NCBI GenBank assembly: GCA_025059875.1
Contig: JANXCT010000001.1
Span: forward strand, 186,001-250,000
Direction of reading: 5' to 3'
DNA: 64,000 bases
From: Candidatus Kapaibacterium sp.
GTDB taxonomy: Bacteria > Bacteroidota > Ignavibacteria > Kapaibacteriales > HRBIN21
Position numbers and translations under genes: made by a program. The notes beneath the pieces were generated by a model. That model made no database searches. It was not told where the DNA came from and was given only the letters and a program-made list of their open reading frames with translations. This document shows positions 1 to 9,169 of the stretch, one piece after another. Each line of letters starts with the position of its first letter. Positions within the stretch are counted from its first letter, which is position 1.

Positions 1-1212
1 AAAGGCGTTGCTTAGCGCTGCTCGGACGCGTCGCTGTACGGGAGCGTTCGGCACATAGAAGAGATCGCACTCCGGATCGGGGGTGCGGTAATTGATGGTT
101 GGCGGCAGTGTTTGGTGGACAATTGCTAAGATAGTTGCGATGGCCTCTACAACTCCGGCAGCGCCGAGGAGATGGCCAGTCATGGACTTCGTTGAGCTGA
201 CGGCTAACCGGTAGGCGTGCTCGCCGAAGAGGGTCTTGATGGCGAGCGTCTCGGTCTTGTCGTTGTAGGGGGTGGAGGTACCGTGGGCGTTGATGTAGTC
301 AATGTCCGTGGGGGCGAGTCCGGCGTCTTCCAGTGCCCAGCGCATGGAGAGGATAGCTCCCTCTCCGCTTGGGATCGGCTGCGTAATGTGGTAGGCATCG
401 TCACTGAGGCCAAATCCTGCTAGCTCTGCGTAGATCTTCGACGCATTCCGCCGAACGGCGTGGTCCAGGGCCTCCAGAACTAAGATCCCCGCACCCTCTC
501 CCATTACGAACCCATCCCGCTCAGCGTCGAAGGGCCGGCTGGCGGTTTCGGGCGAGTCATTTCGAGTGGATAAGGCCTTCATTGCGTTGAAGCCTGCAAC
601 ACCCATTGGGCAGATGGCGGCTTCGCTCCCGCCCACGATCACGACGTCGGCAATGCCCCGCTGGATGAGCATCATTCCGTCAGCAATAGCGTGAGCGGAA
701 GTGGCACACGCGGAGACGGTGCTGTAATTGGGGCCCTTGAACCCATACCGGATAGCAATCAATCCCGGTACAATGTCTACGATGAACATCGGCACAAAGT
801 ATGGAGAGATACGGTCAGGCTTCCCTCCGCGCTCCAGAAGGCGCAGTTGCTGCTCATGGTACGTCCACATACCGCCGACACCAGAGCCGACAACGACGCC
901 AACACGGTATGGGTCTATGCGGTCTAACGGCAGCTCCGCATCCTCTATCGCCATTACCGTGGCTGACATGGCGAATTGTGCAAAGAGATCCATCCGCTGG
1001 ATCTCCTTGCGACTCATATGCAGCAGCGGGTCGTAGTTCTTAACCTCGCAAGCAAACCGAGTTTCAAATTGGGAGGCGTCAAACCGCGTGATTGGACCAG
1101 CCCCGCTACGTCCTTCCATCATAGCCTGCCAGAACTCCTGCACAGAGTTTCCGATGGGCGTTAGTGCCCCCATCCCCGTGACGACGACACGACGCCGCTG
1201 CTGGCGTTCCAT
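1..1212 (-). CDS. fabF: 3-oxoacyl-ACP synthase II, partial (C-terminus beyond left edge)
   Basis: Condenses malonyl-ACP with a growing acyl-ACP in cytosolic type II fatty-acid elongation. The reading frame starts at ATG 1212 and is still open at base 1 after 404 codons; family members are about 415 residues, so only the last few residues are missing. The nucleophile Cys169 lies in the motif VSACATSAHA. The two histidines of the active site are visible in INAHGTSTP and in KSMTGHLLGAAG near the C-terminus. It is the last gene seen of a co-directional fatty-acid operon, 37 bases after acpP, the order found in many bacteria. Start chosen because the thiolase-fold N-terminus (RRVVVTGMG) follows at once. 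Confidence 0.96.
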   Translation of the reverse strand, partial: MERQQRRRVVVTGMGALTPIGNSVQEFWQAMMEGRSGAGPITRFDASQFETRFACEVKNYDPLLHMSRKEIQRMDLFAQFAMSATVMAIEDAELPLDRIDPYRVGVVVGSGVGGMWTYHEQQLRLLERGGKPDRISPYFVPMFIVDIVPGLIAIRYGFKGPNYSTVSACATSAHAIADGMMLIQRGIADVVIVGGSEAAICPMGVAGFNAMKALSTRNDSPETASRPFDAERDGFVMGEGAGILVLEALDHAVRRNASKIYAELAGFGLSDDAYHITQPIPSGEGAILSMRWALEDAGLAPTDIDYINAHGTSTPYNDKTETLAIKTLFGEHAYRLAVSSTKSMTGHLLGAAGVVEAIATILAIVHQTLPPTINYRTPDPECDLFYVPNAPVQRRVRAALSNAF

Positions 1213-1249
1213 CGGTGTCCTAGTGCTGCGCCCAGAGGTCCTGCTTTCC

Positions 1250-1489
1250 CTATCCACTCAGGCGCTGCTCAATGTAGCGGATAGCGTCTCCAACAGTCCG
1301 GATTTGCTCAGCGTCGGAGTCTTCGATCGTTAGGTCAAATTCCCGCTCAAACTCCATGATGAGTTCTACGATGTCCAGGGAGTCTGCCCCAAGGTCGTGC
1401 ATGAAGGAAGCTTCCGGCGTTACCTGGGACTCCTCAACCCCTAGCTTGCGAACGATGATATCTCGGACACGCTGTTCGACGCTGATCAT
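1250..1489 (-). CDS. acpP: Acyl carrier protein
   Basis: Carries fatty-acyl intermediates on a 4'-phosphopantetheine arm attached to the serine of the DSLD motif (Ser37 in [11 protein letters not shown]). The protein is 79 residues, acidic and predicted all-helical, as usual for the family. I chose ATG 1489 rather than the in-frame TTG at 1495, because GGGAAG sits about seven bases before the ATG and directly against the TTG. It lies between fabG and fabF, the canonical place. Confidence 0.97.
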   Translation of the reverse strand: MISVEQRVRDIIVRKLGVEESQVTPEASFMHDLGADSLDIVELIMEFEREFDLTIEDSDAEQIRTVGDAIRYIEQRLSG

Positions 1490-1531
1490 CGGCAACTTCC
1501 CGCATAGCTTGTGAGACAGACCGTATTTGGA

Positions 1532-2281
1532 CTACAGCGAGAGTCCACCGTCTACGACGATGACTTGCCCCGTAATGTACGAAGCTTCCGGAGAGGCTAA
1601 GAAGGCGACGACAGCAGCAATCTCGTCTGGCATTGCAACTCGGCCTACAGGAATAGCCTCTAGCAAGGCTTTACGCTGCTGCTCTGACAGGCGGGCGGTC
1701 ATCTCGGTCTCAACGTATCCAGGCGCCACGTAGTTCACGAAAATATTGCGTGACGCTAATTCTTTGGCCAATGCTCGCGTCAGTCCGATCAGTCCAGCTT
1801 TGGAGGCTGCGTAGTTGGCTTGTCCAATGTTGCCAATGATGCCGACAACAGAGCCAATGTTGATGATGCGCCCATACCGCTGAGGGATCATCAGTCGTAT
1901 TGCAGCACGGCTCCACAGGAAGGCCCCGCGGAGGTTTGTGTTCAGTACTCGGTCCCAGTCCTCTGCTGTCATGCGGGCGAGGAGGCGGTCCGAGGTAATA
2001 CCAGCGTTGTTGACCAGAATGTCTAACCGCCCTGCCTCTTCCCGGAGGATAGCGAAGCAGCGTTCAACATCTTCTTCGCGAGAGGCATCGGCCTGAAGGA
2101 ATCGAACACGGAGGCGCTCACGATTGAGCTCTTCCTGGAGTTGTTGAGCTCGGTCGCTGGCCGTGAGGTACGTTGCGTAAACAAAGGCTCCATCACGGCA
2201 GAGGCGGCGTACGATAGCCTCTCCGATTCCACGAGTGCCCCCAGTGACGACTGCGACTCGTCCTTGGAGGAGCTGTTCCAT
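1532..2281 (-). CDS. fabG: 3-oxoacyl-ACP reductase
   Basis: NADPH-dependent reduction of 3-oxoacyl-ACP to 3-hydroxyacyl-ACP. It is a short-chain dehydrogenase of 249 residues with the nucleotide-binding glycine motif TGGTRGIG at residues 13-20, NNAG at 91-94, and the catalytic set Asn115, Ser144, Tyr157 and Lys161 (YAASK). Six bases separate it from the fabD stop, indicating one transcript and probably coupled translation. Length and motif positions are typical of FabG; operon context removes doubt about which SDR this is. Confidence 0.96.
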   Translation of the reverse strand: MEQLLQGRVAVVTGGTRGIGEAIVRRLCRDGAFVYATYLTASDRAQQLQEELNRERLRVRFLQADASREEDVERCFAILREEAGRLDILVNNAGITSDRLLARMTAEDWDRVLNTNLRGAFLWSRAAIRLMIPQRYGRIINIGSVVGIIGNIGQANYAASKAGLIGLTRALAKELASRNIFVNYVAPGYVETEMTARLSEQQRKALLEAIPVGRVAMPDEIAAVVAFLASPEASYITGQVIVVDGGLSL

Positions 2282-2287
2282 ACTCCC

Positions 2288-3214
2288 TTACTCCCCCCTC
2301 ACCTGCAGGACATCCTGGATGGTGTCGATGCCGGATACGGAAACGCCCGACAGTGTCCGGCGTACGAGACCCTGGAGGACTCTACCAGGGCCCAGTTCAA
2401 CGAACTCTCGGATGCCATCGGCGTACATGCGTTCCAAGGTCTGCCGCCAGCGGACAGGGGAAGTAAGCTGGGCCAAGAGCGTCTGCCGAAGCTGCTCGGC
2501 GTCTTGTAGCGGAGTTGCTGAGACGTTGCAGTAGATCGGTATCTGAGCGGGGGAGAAGGTAGTTGCCGCGATGGCTTCTGCTAGCCGCTGACGGGCAGGC
2601 TCCATTAGTGGGGAGTGGAATGCACCGCTGACAGCAAGCTCGATAACTTTCGTTGCTCCGGCCTCTCGGAGATGAGCGATTGCAGCACGGACTAGCTCTG
2701 CGGACCCAGAGATCACGACTTGCCCGGGAGCATTGTAGTTCGCTGCAACCAGGACCCCATTGTTGTTGTCGCGCGAAAGGCGGGCTACGATGTCCTCCAC
2801 AACGGCATCCTCCAATCCGATGACTGCTGCCATTGCTCCTGGGGCATGGCGCCCTGCCTCCGCCATCGCCTCTCCACGGAGTTTCACGAGCCAGAGGGTG
2901 TCTTCAAAGGAGAGGACCCCGGCAGCGTAGAGGGCAGAGAATTCTCCCAGGGAGTGTCCAGCAACGGCATCAGCCGGAAGGACTTCTCGCACTACTTCGA
3001 CCACGATGGCCTCATGCACAAAGAGAGCCGGCTGCGTGTACTCAGTCTGCCGCAATCGTTCTTCCGGTCCCTCTATGCAGAGCTGGTAGACATCGAAGCC
3101 CAGGATAGCCTCAGCGCGTTCCAAGTACTCTCGGGCTTGGGGGAATGCTTCCGGAAAGCCTCGCATCATGCCGACGTATTGGGAGCCCTGTCCTGGGAAG
3201 AGCCAGGCGCGCAT
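2288..3214 (-). CDS. fabD: Malonyl-CoA:ACP transacylase
   Basis: Loads malonyl groups from malonyl-CoA onto ACP. The 308-residue protein starts with the family signature LFPGQGSQ and has the nucleophile Ser88 in GHSLGEF and the partner His200 in GAFHSPLM. It lies three bases after fabH and six before fabG. Nothing unusual was seen. Confidence 0.96.
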   Translation of the reverse strand: MRAWLFPGQGSQYVGMMRGFPEAFPQAREYLERAEAILGFDVYQLCIEGPEERLRQTEYTQPALFVHEAIVVEVVREVLPADAVAGHSLGEFSALYAAGVLSFEDTLWLVKLRGEAMAEAGRHAPGAMAAVIGLEDAVVEDIVARLSRDNNNGVLVAANYNAPGQVVISGSAELVRAAIAHLREAGATKVIELAVSGAFHSPLMEPARQRLAEAIAATTFSPAQIPIYCNVSATPLQDAEQLRQTLLAQLTSPVRWRQTLERMYADGIREFVELGPGRVLQGLVRRTLSGVSVSGIDTIQDVLQVRGE

Positions 3215-3217
3215 GGC

Positions 3218-4216
3218 TCAGTCTACAGCTGGCAGACCCCAACGGAGGTAGACAGCGCCCCACGTGTACCCTGCCCCAAAGCTCACGAGGATGAGGCGAT
3301 CACCGTAATCCAGTTGGCCAGCTTGGTACCACTCCGAGAGGCAAATCGGGATGGTGGCTGCTGTGGTATTCCCGTAGCGGTCAATGTTAACCATGACCCG
3401 ATCCATCCCTAGCCCCATGCGCTCTGCCGTTGCCGTGATGATCCGCAGGTTTGCCTGGTGCGGTACGAGCCAGCGAATGTCCTCCGGGCGCAGGTCGTTT
3501 CGCTGTAGGATTTCCAAGGTAACCTCTGCCATCCGAACAACGGCCTCCTTGAACACCGTGCGGCCCTCCTGGAAGACGTAGTGCTCTCGGTTTTGCACAG
3601 TCTCTTCTGATGCCGGCTTTGCGCTTCCTCCGGCTGGCATGTAGAGGTACTGCCCACCTTCTCCGTTCATGTAGAGCACGCTATCGATGATGCCAATGTT
3701 GGGGTCATCCGTGGGCTCTAGGAGCACAACTCCACCCCCGTCTCCAAAGAGGACTGCTGTAGAACGGTCCTCGAAGTTGATGATGGAACTCATTTTATCG
3801 GCTCCACAGAGCAGAAGGCGCCGAGAGACCCCTGTCTCTACAAGCTTTGCTCCAACGACTAGAGCGTAGATGAAGCCGGAGCAGGCAGCAGATAGGTCAA
3901 AGCCCCACGCGTTCCTTGCTCCCAGCTTCTTCTGGACAACGGCAGCGGTGTTGGGGAAGAAGAAGTCTGGAGTCACAGTGGCAACGATAATACAGTCTAT
4001 GTCCTCCGGCGATAATCCACGCCGCTCTAAGCATTGACGGGCGGCAGGGACGATGAGATCCGAGGTTGCACCCTGGCAGGCGAAACGGCGCTCGCGGATA
4101 CCTGTGCGTTCCACGATCCATGCATCGCTAGTGTCGAGGTACTGTTCGAAGTAGGCATTCGGGTAGACAGTTTCTGGGACGTAATGCCCAACAGCCGTGA
4201 TCGTTGCTCGTGGCAT
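3218..4216 (-). CDS. fabH: 3-oxoacyl-ACP synthase III
   Basis: Starts fatty-acid synthesis by condensing an acyl-CoA primer with malonyl-ACP. Length is 332 residues. The catalytic triad is readable: Cys112 (SAACSGFIYAL), His253 (VPHQANLRI) and Asn283 (YGNTTAAT). It is placed between plsX and fabD in the conserved fatty-acid/phospholipid cluster. Whether it prefers acetyl or branched primers cannot be read from the sequence. Confidence 0.96.
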   Translation of the reverse strand: MPRATITAVGHYVPETVYPNAYFEQYLDTSDAWIVERTGIRERRFACQGATSDLIVPAARQCLERRGLSPEDIDCIIVATVTPDFFFPNTAAVVQKKLGARNAWGFDLSAACSGFIYALVVGAKLVETGVSRRLLLCGADKMSSIINFEDRSTAVLFGDGGGVVLLEPTDDPNIGIIDSVLYMNGEGGQYLYMPAGGSAKPASEETVQNREHYVFQEGRTVFKEAVVRMAEVTLEILQRNDLRPEDIRWLVPHQANLRIITATAERMGLGMDRVMVNIDRYGNTTAATIPICLSEWYQAGQLDYGDRLILVSFGAGYTWGAVYLRWGLPAVD

Positions 4217-4226
4217 AGAGTCCTCG

Positions 4227-5252
4227 TTAGGCGTTCACTGAGTAGAGGGCAAGCGAGACCTCAAGCCGTTGTACCAGGGCGCGTTGAATGGCTTCGTAGG
4301 CGCGAAGGATCATATTCCGAATCGCTAGTGGTGTGGAGCGTCCGTGGCCAATGATGACAACTCCACGCACGCCAAGCAAAGGAACACCACCATAGCTTTG
4401 GTAGTCAAACTCTCGTAAAATCCGGCGTAGCGTCGGGCGTAAGATCCAAAACAGCAAGCGTCGCCATAGATCGCGGGTTCCCAAAGCTCTAATCCGAGCT
4501 TTCCAGGCAGCTGTCAGGCTTTCGCCAAACTTGAGCAGTGCATTCCCTACGAATCCGTCGCAGACGACGACATCCGCCACTCCGCGTAGGATGTCCTGTC
4601 CTTCCACATTGCCGATGAAGTTGAGTGTGCTGTTTTTGAACAGTCGATATGCTTCCCGTACCGCTTGGGTGCCTTTTCCTTCCTCCTCCCCAATGTTCAA
4701 CAGGGCAACCCGCGGGCGCTCTATCCCCAAGAGCTCCCGGATGTAGACGCTGCCCATGACGCCGAATTCATAGAGGTGTCGCGGCTTACAGTCCAGATTG
4801 GCCCCGACGTCTAAGAGTACAGAGGGGCGCTGCTGTTCTGTTGGAACCAAGGTACCAATCGTGGGACGGGAAATGCCGGGAATCTTCCCCAGGAGTAGTG
4901 TTGCTGCGGCAAGGATGGCTCCCGTGTTGCCTGCCGATACGACAGCATCTACCTCTCCTTGGGCGTGGAGCTCGATGGCAAGCACCAATGACGAGTTCCG
5001 CTTCAAGCGGACAGCTTCGGTGGGGTCATCCCTCATTTGGATGACTTCTTCGGCATGGACGAGTGGCAACTGCTCTATTGGGATACCTAGCCGCTGGGCG
5101 ACACCTCGGATCTGTTCCCGGTGGCCGATGAGGACTATCTCCACGGACCTACCCCGCAGCTCTGTCATCGCCTGAAGTGCCCCCAGGAGTTCGTTCGTGG
5201 GAGCAGCATCTCCACCCATGAGGTCCACGGCGATTCGCAAGGGGCGGCTCAT
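4227..5252 (-). CDS. plsX: Phosphate acyltransferase PlsX
   Basis: Makes acyl-phosphate from acyl-ACP, the first step of glycerophospholipid synthesis by the PlsX/PlsY route. The 341-residue protein begins [13 protein letters not shown], the family N-terminal signature, and carries the conserved segments SAGNTGA and DVGANLDCK. Its ATG overlaps the stop of rpmF in the tetranucleotide ATGA, so translation of the two is probably coupled. Eleven bases before fabH. Confidence 0.96.
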   Translation of the reverse strand: MSRPLRIAVDLMGGDAAPTNELLGALQAMTELRGRSVEIVLIGHREQIRGVAQRLGIPIEQLPLVHAEEVIQMRDDPTEAVRLKRNSSLVLAIELHAQGEVDAVVSAGNTGAILAAATLLLGKIPGISRPTIGTLVPTEQQRPSVLLDVGANLDCKPRHLYEFGVMGSVYIRELLGIERPRVALLNIGEEEGKGTQAVREAYRLFKNSTLNFIGNVEGQDILRGVADVVVCDGFVGNALLKFGESLTAAWKARIRALGTRDLWRRLLFWILRPTLRRILREFDYQSYGGVPLLGVRGVVIIGHGRSTPLAIRNMILRAYEAIQRALVQRLEVSLALYSVNA

Positions 5253-5422
5253 TGGCTACTGACGACCCTGCGTCCCTTGTAAATACCGCAGAGGCACGCG
5301 CGATGGGGTTCCTTCGCCTCTCCGCACTCGGGACACTGCTGGAGCGTTGTGCGAGCATGCTTGTAGTGGGTGCGCCGTTTGTCGCGGCGGGAGCGTGAAT
5401 GGCGACGTTTCGGGTTTGGCAT
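5249..5422 (-). CDS. rpmF: 50S ribosomal protein L32
   Basis: Small basic protein of the large ribosomal subunit, 57 residues, starting [17 protein letters not shown], which is diagnostic of L32. It has a zinc-ribbon-like half site CPEC at residues 30-33, but the second half is C-L-C instead of the usual C-x-x-C. Located between a YceD protein and plsX, a very widely conserved order. The stop codon overlaps the plsX start. Confidence 0.95.
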   Translation of the reverse strand: MPNPKRRHSRSRRDKRRTHYKHARTTLQQCPECGEAKEPHRACLCGIYKGRRVVSSQ

Positions 5423-5435
5423 TGCTACGTCAGGC

Positions 5436-5951
5436 TCAGCGGTTCAACAGTCTGCGTAGAGGAGCCCACCGCTCGTCGGGGGTTTCCGAGGGAGCAGCAT
5501 ACTGCGGGTACAGTTCCTCGAAGGAGACATTACGGTACTGCGGAGCAACCCGCTTCATCGGCAGACGGACAGCCAATTCTTGGCGTACCTCCTCCGTGAG
5601 ATCTATGTGGGTTTCATCTTCTCGAATAAGTTGGATCTCATATGTCCTGTCACGCCGTTCTGCCTGGGACAGCAGGTACAAGTCGGTGTCGGCTAGATAC
5701 GCGACCTCTATTGGGGCCTCGATCAACTCGGTGTACTCCTCGAGGCTTCGGTCACAGACGAGCCGAGCTTGGCAACGGGCTATCCCGACGAACGTGTAGC
5801 GGCGGCCTATTTTTTCCAGAGTCCCTATGAGCGTTACTTCCCCAACAAACTCAGGGGCCATCTCTGGGATACCTTTTGCCACCGCCGTCAGTTGAATTTG
5901 ATGGAGGCCGTCGCGGAGCCCTTGGATTCGGATCGAGAGTGGTGCTGCCAT
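5436..5951 (-). CDS. YceD / DUF177 family protein
   Basis: 171 residues. The family is encoded just before rpmF in most bacteria and has been tied to 23S rRNA or L32 expression; the exact role here is not shown by the sequence. The C-terminal half has the family signature [17 protein letters not shown]. The usual cysteine pair motif (CxRCL) is reduced to CDRSLEEY, so the second cysteine is absent. First gene of the fatty-acid operon; a TAnnTTTG promoter element ends 26 bases before its ATG. Confidence 0.88.
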   Translation of the reverse strand: MAAPLSIRIQGLRDGLHQIQLTAVAKGIPEMAPEFVGEVTLIGTLEKIGRRYTFVGIARCQARLVCDRSLEEYTELIEAPIEVAYLADTDLYLLSQAERRDRTYEIQLIREDETHIDLTEEVRQELAVRLPMKRVAPQYRNVSFEELYPQYAAPSETPDERWAPLRRLLNR

Positions 5952-5977
5952 GGATAGGCGATGCGCCGAACGGGACG

Positions 5978-5985
5978 CAAATATA
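5978..5985 (-). promoter_or_regulatory. TAnnTTTG -7 element, yceD-fab operon
   Basis: TATATTTG on the minus strand, 26 bases before the yceD ATG. It matches the Bacteroidota -7 consensus TAnnTTTG. No clear TTTG -33 partner is seen at the expected spacing. It is back to back with the plus-strand element at 6033. Confidence 0.6.
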
Positions 5986-6032
5986 CGGCCTCTTCGCGGT
6001 TAGGAAGCGCCGAGAGCCTCTCAGAGCTTTGC

Positions 6033-6040
6033 TAATTTTG
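6033..6040 (+). promoter_or_regulatory. TAnnTTTG -7 element, surface-protein genes
   Basis: TAATTTTG, 26 bases before the GTG start of the cohesin-like gene at 6067. Forty-seven bases separate it from the opposing element at 5978-5985, so the two RNA polymerase footprints would nearly abut. Confidence 0.6.
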
Positions 6041-6066
6041 CCTTCTACCAGCGCAAGGGGAGCCCC

Positions 6067-6831
6067 GTGCCTCGATTTTCCTGGCAGGGTCTAGCGGGAT
6101 TAGCATGGTGCGGGAGCCTTGCTGCTGTCGCGTCAACACAAGTGGTAGAGATCCCCGATACGGTCCTCCAGCAGGGGCAGCGGGCAGCCCTTCCAATTAG
6201 GGTGCAGTTAGAGTTGCCGAGCTCGGCCAGCACTTTGCGGATTGCGGTGGCCTATAGTGCGTATCGCTTGAAGGTGGTAGCCATTCGGGCAGGAGGCGAG
6301 CTTTGTGGAGCAGTAGAACTCCGTGACACTCTGCTGGACCAGGACACGGGACGGGTAGATATTTACTGCACTGCCCCTGTAGCAGGTAGCTACCGAGGTG
6401 TTCTGGGGTGGCTGGAAATAGAGGTACTGGCAGGGCGTGAGGGAGAGGCATGGTTCTTTCCAGTGGCAATCTGCGTTGATAGTGTTGAGCTGCCTGTGGC
6501 AGGACAGAAGGCAAGGATCCGCATAGAGAACGGTCCGCCAGTGGAGCCGATTGGCACGGAGGGACTTTGGAAAGCCCTACCAAGTCCGTTCGGAGGAGAG
6601 GTAGTGGTGCAATACTCCGTAGCACGTCCAGGCTGGGTCTTCTTCCAGATGTTCTCTGCAACTGGGAAGCGCATTACTCTGGATCCCTCCAGGCTCTATG
6701 CGCCGCGGGCGGGAACGTTTGCCCTTCGCTTCCGCTTCTATCCATGGGAAGTGTCGAGCGGAGCGTACGTGCTGCAGATGCAGACTGAGCATGGGACGGT
6801 GGACTACTTGTGGATGCTCTGTGTGCGGTAG
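6067..6831 (+). CDS. Secreted cohesin-like protein with T9SS-type C-terminal tail
   Basis: 254 residues, function unknown. An N-terminal hydrophobic stretch ending VASTQ looks like a signal peptide. Residues about 25-155 form a beta-rich domain opening VVEIPDTVLQQGQ, with the pattern of cohesin/carbohydrate-binding-like domains. The last 80 residues (PSPFGGEVVVQYS, then FQMFSATGKR, then SSGAYVLQM) follow the layout of T9SS type A sorting domains, so export to the cell surface is inferred. The GTG start is preceded by AGGGGAG. It is one base from the next gene, which encodes a large surface protein; the two probably form a transcript. Confidence 0.7.
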   Translation: MPRFSWQGLAGLAWCGSLAAVASTQVVEIPDTVLQQGQRAALPIRVQLELPSSASTLRIAVAYSAYRLKVVAIRAGGELCGAVELRDTLLDQDTGRVDIYCTAPVAGSYRGVLGWLEIEVLAGREGEAWFFPVAICVDSVELPVAGQKARIRIENGPPVEPIGTEGLWKALPSPFGGEVVVQYSVARPGWVFFQMFSATGKRITLDPSRLYAPRAGTFALRFRFYPWEVSSGAYVLQMQTEHGTVDYLWMLCVR

Positions 6832-6832
6832 G

Positions 6833-9169
6833 ATGCTGGTGTTACTCTGTCTCATCGTGGCTCTATCCCAGAGCTCAGCAATGGAGTTGACCTCTGAGGG
6901 GAAGGAGTTTTGGGTTTGCTTCCAGCGCAATCACGAGGAAGGCCCAAAAGATACACTGAGCATCATGCTTTTCCTAACTAGCCAATGGGAAAGCCGAGCT
7001 CAGATTACGATCGCTGGCTTGGACTGGGATACGCTCGTCCGAATTCCTGCGCAGGCGATTGTGCCCGTAAGGATACCCCCGCAGGCAGAGCTCCGAACTG
7101 TGTGGAGAGCAGAACGTTTGGCAGTCCACGTGCAGTCCGATACCCCAATAGCTGTCTACGGACTGAATCGACGTCGGCAGAGTACGGATACATATATGGC
7201 GCTGCCACTCTCGGTATTAGGGACGGAATATCGTGTGATGACATATCGGCGGCTCTCCGCATACTTTGTGTCGCAAGTGGCTGTTATTGCAACTGCCGAT
7301 AGCACAGAGGTTACCATCATGCCCGCGGAAGTCTGGGGGTCTGCAGGCGTAGGTGTAGAGCGTGGGGCTAGCGCTGTTGCATATCCTCAGCGGCTTTGGC
7401 TTCAGCGCGGTCAAGTGTACCAGATACAAGGCCCTTCAGGAGGGGAGCCCGCAGATCTGACGGGGATGCTTATCCGCGCATCAAAGCCCGTGGCGGTCTT
7501 CAGCGGGCACGTTTGTGCATATGTGCCGCTTACTGTGCCGGCCTGCAATCATTTGGTGGAGCAGCTACCACCGGTGCAAGCATGGGGGCGCCATTACTAC
7601 GTCGGCAAGCTACGATGGCGTTCGCGTTACGTCGTTCGGGTTGTGGCACACTATCCGGAGACACGCCTCTTTGTCAACGACCGATGGGTGAAGAACCTAA
7701 CATCGGGCGAATTTTGGGAACAAACGTTCACAGAGAATGTGCAGATTTCCTCTGACAAGCCTATCCTCGTTGCTCAATTTTCGGAAGGCTATCAAAGTGG
7801 CGATTCTATCGGCGACCCAATGATGTTACTCCTGACTCCGACGCAGCAATTCCTTCGTCGCTACCGGTTTGCGACGCCTGTCCAAGGATCCTGGCGCCAC
7901 TTCCTAAATGTAATCGTTCCCATCTCGGTGCTCTCCTCGCTCCGCTTCAATGGGGCTCCAGTACGTGCTAACTTTGAGCGGATTGGAAATAGCTCGTATG
8001 CAGTAGCAGCACTTGAGATCCCTTACGGCTCCCACTCGATAGAGGCAGACGAACCCTTCGGACTCTACGCGTACGGCTTCGGATATGGTCCGGATTCGTA
8101 CGACGCCTACGGTAACCCAGTCGGGCAGGCCTTTGTGGACGTGGAGCAACAGCGCGATTTCCTCCCTCCCTTTGCGGAGATTGACCAGGTAGGGAGCTCC
8201 GTAAATGCCTTAGTGCGGGATGACCGGCCTACGGATAGGGGGTTACAAGAAGTGCGAGTGCTGCGAAGCGAGAATCTCGAGGGGAGGCTGTCCCCAGTTT
8301 CGCCTGGTATGCTACGTACAGAGCTGCGCTTTACTCCTGCGGACCCGAGGCGTGCTGGATACGCTATCCTTGCAATGACCGACATGGCGGGTAACCGTTC
8401 AGCAGTAACGCTCTGCTATAGCTACGACCTACGGGAGGAGCGGTTCATCTTCGTTCTCTGCGAAGGTGAGCAAGAGAATTGCTCGTCACCAGTTCGGTTG
8501 TGGTCGGTCGGGGCTTTCGTTCAGGTTGCTAATGTCCAGCACGCAGCGGCAGTGCCCCGGAGTGGGAATCTCCCGCCGATGTACGGCGTCTTCGGAGACG
8601 CGATGGGCTGGGGGAGCGGAGTGGGTGTAGTTGTGGGATATCGAGTGGGCCCACACTGGGGCTTCGTAGGCCGATTGGTGTTGGAAGGTTATGGAGGGAG
8701 GCTGCAAGCCCCGGATACGGTACTCCAGCAGGTTCGGCAGACCGATGGTTCAATTGCCGTGTTCCAGGAGGAACGGGACCTCGCACTTCGAATGCCCTAC
8801 TTCGGAATCAGTCTGGGGGGCACTTGGTTCCCACTCGCACGGCTGTATCTCCAGGGTGAACTCCAGATACATTGGCGACTCGGCAATGTCGTTGAGCTAC
8901 GCCGCCGCATCTTACAGCCCCCAGGGTATATCTACAGTGAGACTCGGACTCCCCTGCTTACAGAACCCGTCACTACGTTTTCTTCTTTACGTCCGTTCTA
9001 CTGGAGTGCAGCCTTAGCGGCGGGGTTGCAGTACCCGTTTTCTCCTCGCAGCCTACTGTTAGTGGAGGTTGTTCACACTCGCGGTCTCTCCTACCTGGTC
9101 AGTATAGGGCGATGGCGAGTAGCTCAGATTGGCATCCGCGTCGGAATGCTCCACCGCTGGTGGTACTAG
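6833..9169 (+). CDS. IgGFc-binding-like surface protein fused to an outer-membrane beta-barrel
   Basis: 778 residues from ATG 6833, chosen because it begins with a signal peptide (MLVLLCLIVALSQSSA); the frame is open further upstream but only inside the previous gene. Residues about 20-400 match the IgGFc-binding N-terminal type: EGKEFWVCFQRN, DTYMALPLSVLGTEY, RASKPVAVFSGHV and HLVEQLPP. A short Ig-like segment containing DMAGNRS follows. From about residue 560 to the end, alternating polar/aromatic strands and a terminal WY suggest an outer-membrane barrel. The first part is clearly paralogous to the protein at 18064-22116, where the barrel is a separate gene. The ligand is unknown; the Pfam-style name does not prove antibody binding. 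Confidence 0.72.
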   Translation: MLVLLCLIVALSQSSAMELTSEGKEFWVCFQRNHEEGPKDTLSIMLFLTSQWESRAQITIAGLDWDTLVRIPAQAIVPVRIPPQAELRTVWRAERLAVHVQSDTPIAVYGLNRRRQSTDTYMALPLSVLGTEYRVMTYRRLSAYFVSQVAVIATADSTEVTIMPAEVWGSAGVGVERGASAVAYPQRLWLQRGQVYQIQGPSGGEPADLTGMLIRASKPVAVFSGHVCAYVPLTVPACNHLVEQLPPVQAWGRHYYVGKLRWRSRYVVRVVAHYPETRLFVNDRWVKNLTSGEFWEQTFTENVQISSDKPILVAQFSEGYQSGDSIGDPMMLLLTPTQQFLRRYRFATPVQGSWRHFLNVIVPISVLSSLRFNGAPVRANFERIGNSSYAVAALEIPYGSHSIEADEPFGLYAYGFGYGPDSYDAYGNPVGQAFVDVEQQRDFLPPFAEIDQVGSSVNALVRDDRPTDRGLQEVRVLRSENLEGRLSPVSPGMLRTELRFTPADPRRAGYAILAMTDMAGNRSAVTLCYSYDLREERFIFVLCEGEQENCSSPVRLWSVGAFVQVANVQHAAAVPRSGNLPPMYGVFGDAMGWGSGVGVVVGYRVGPHWGFVGRLVLEGYGGRLQAPDTVLQQVRQTDGSIAVFQEERDLALRMPYFGISLGGTWFPLARLYLQGELQIHWRLGNVVELRRRILQPPGYIYSETRTPLLTEPVTTFSSLRPFYWSAALAAGLQYPFSPRSLLLVEVVHTRGLSYLVSIGRWRVAQIGIRVGMLHRWWY

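Noticed and set aside
6698-6832. Upstream extension of the IgGFc-barrel gene
   Set aside because: It lies wholly inside the preceding gene in another frame, and the extension is rich in Cys and Arg; the signal peptide begins at 6833.
6833-9169. Antibody-binding virulence factor
   Set aside because: The IgGFc-binding family name comes from distant homology; nothing in the sequence shows immunoglobulin binding.
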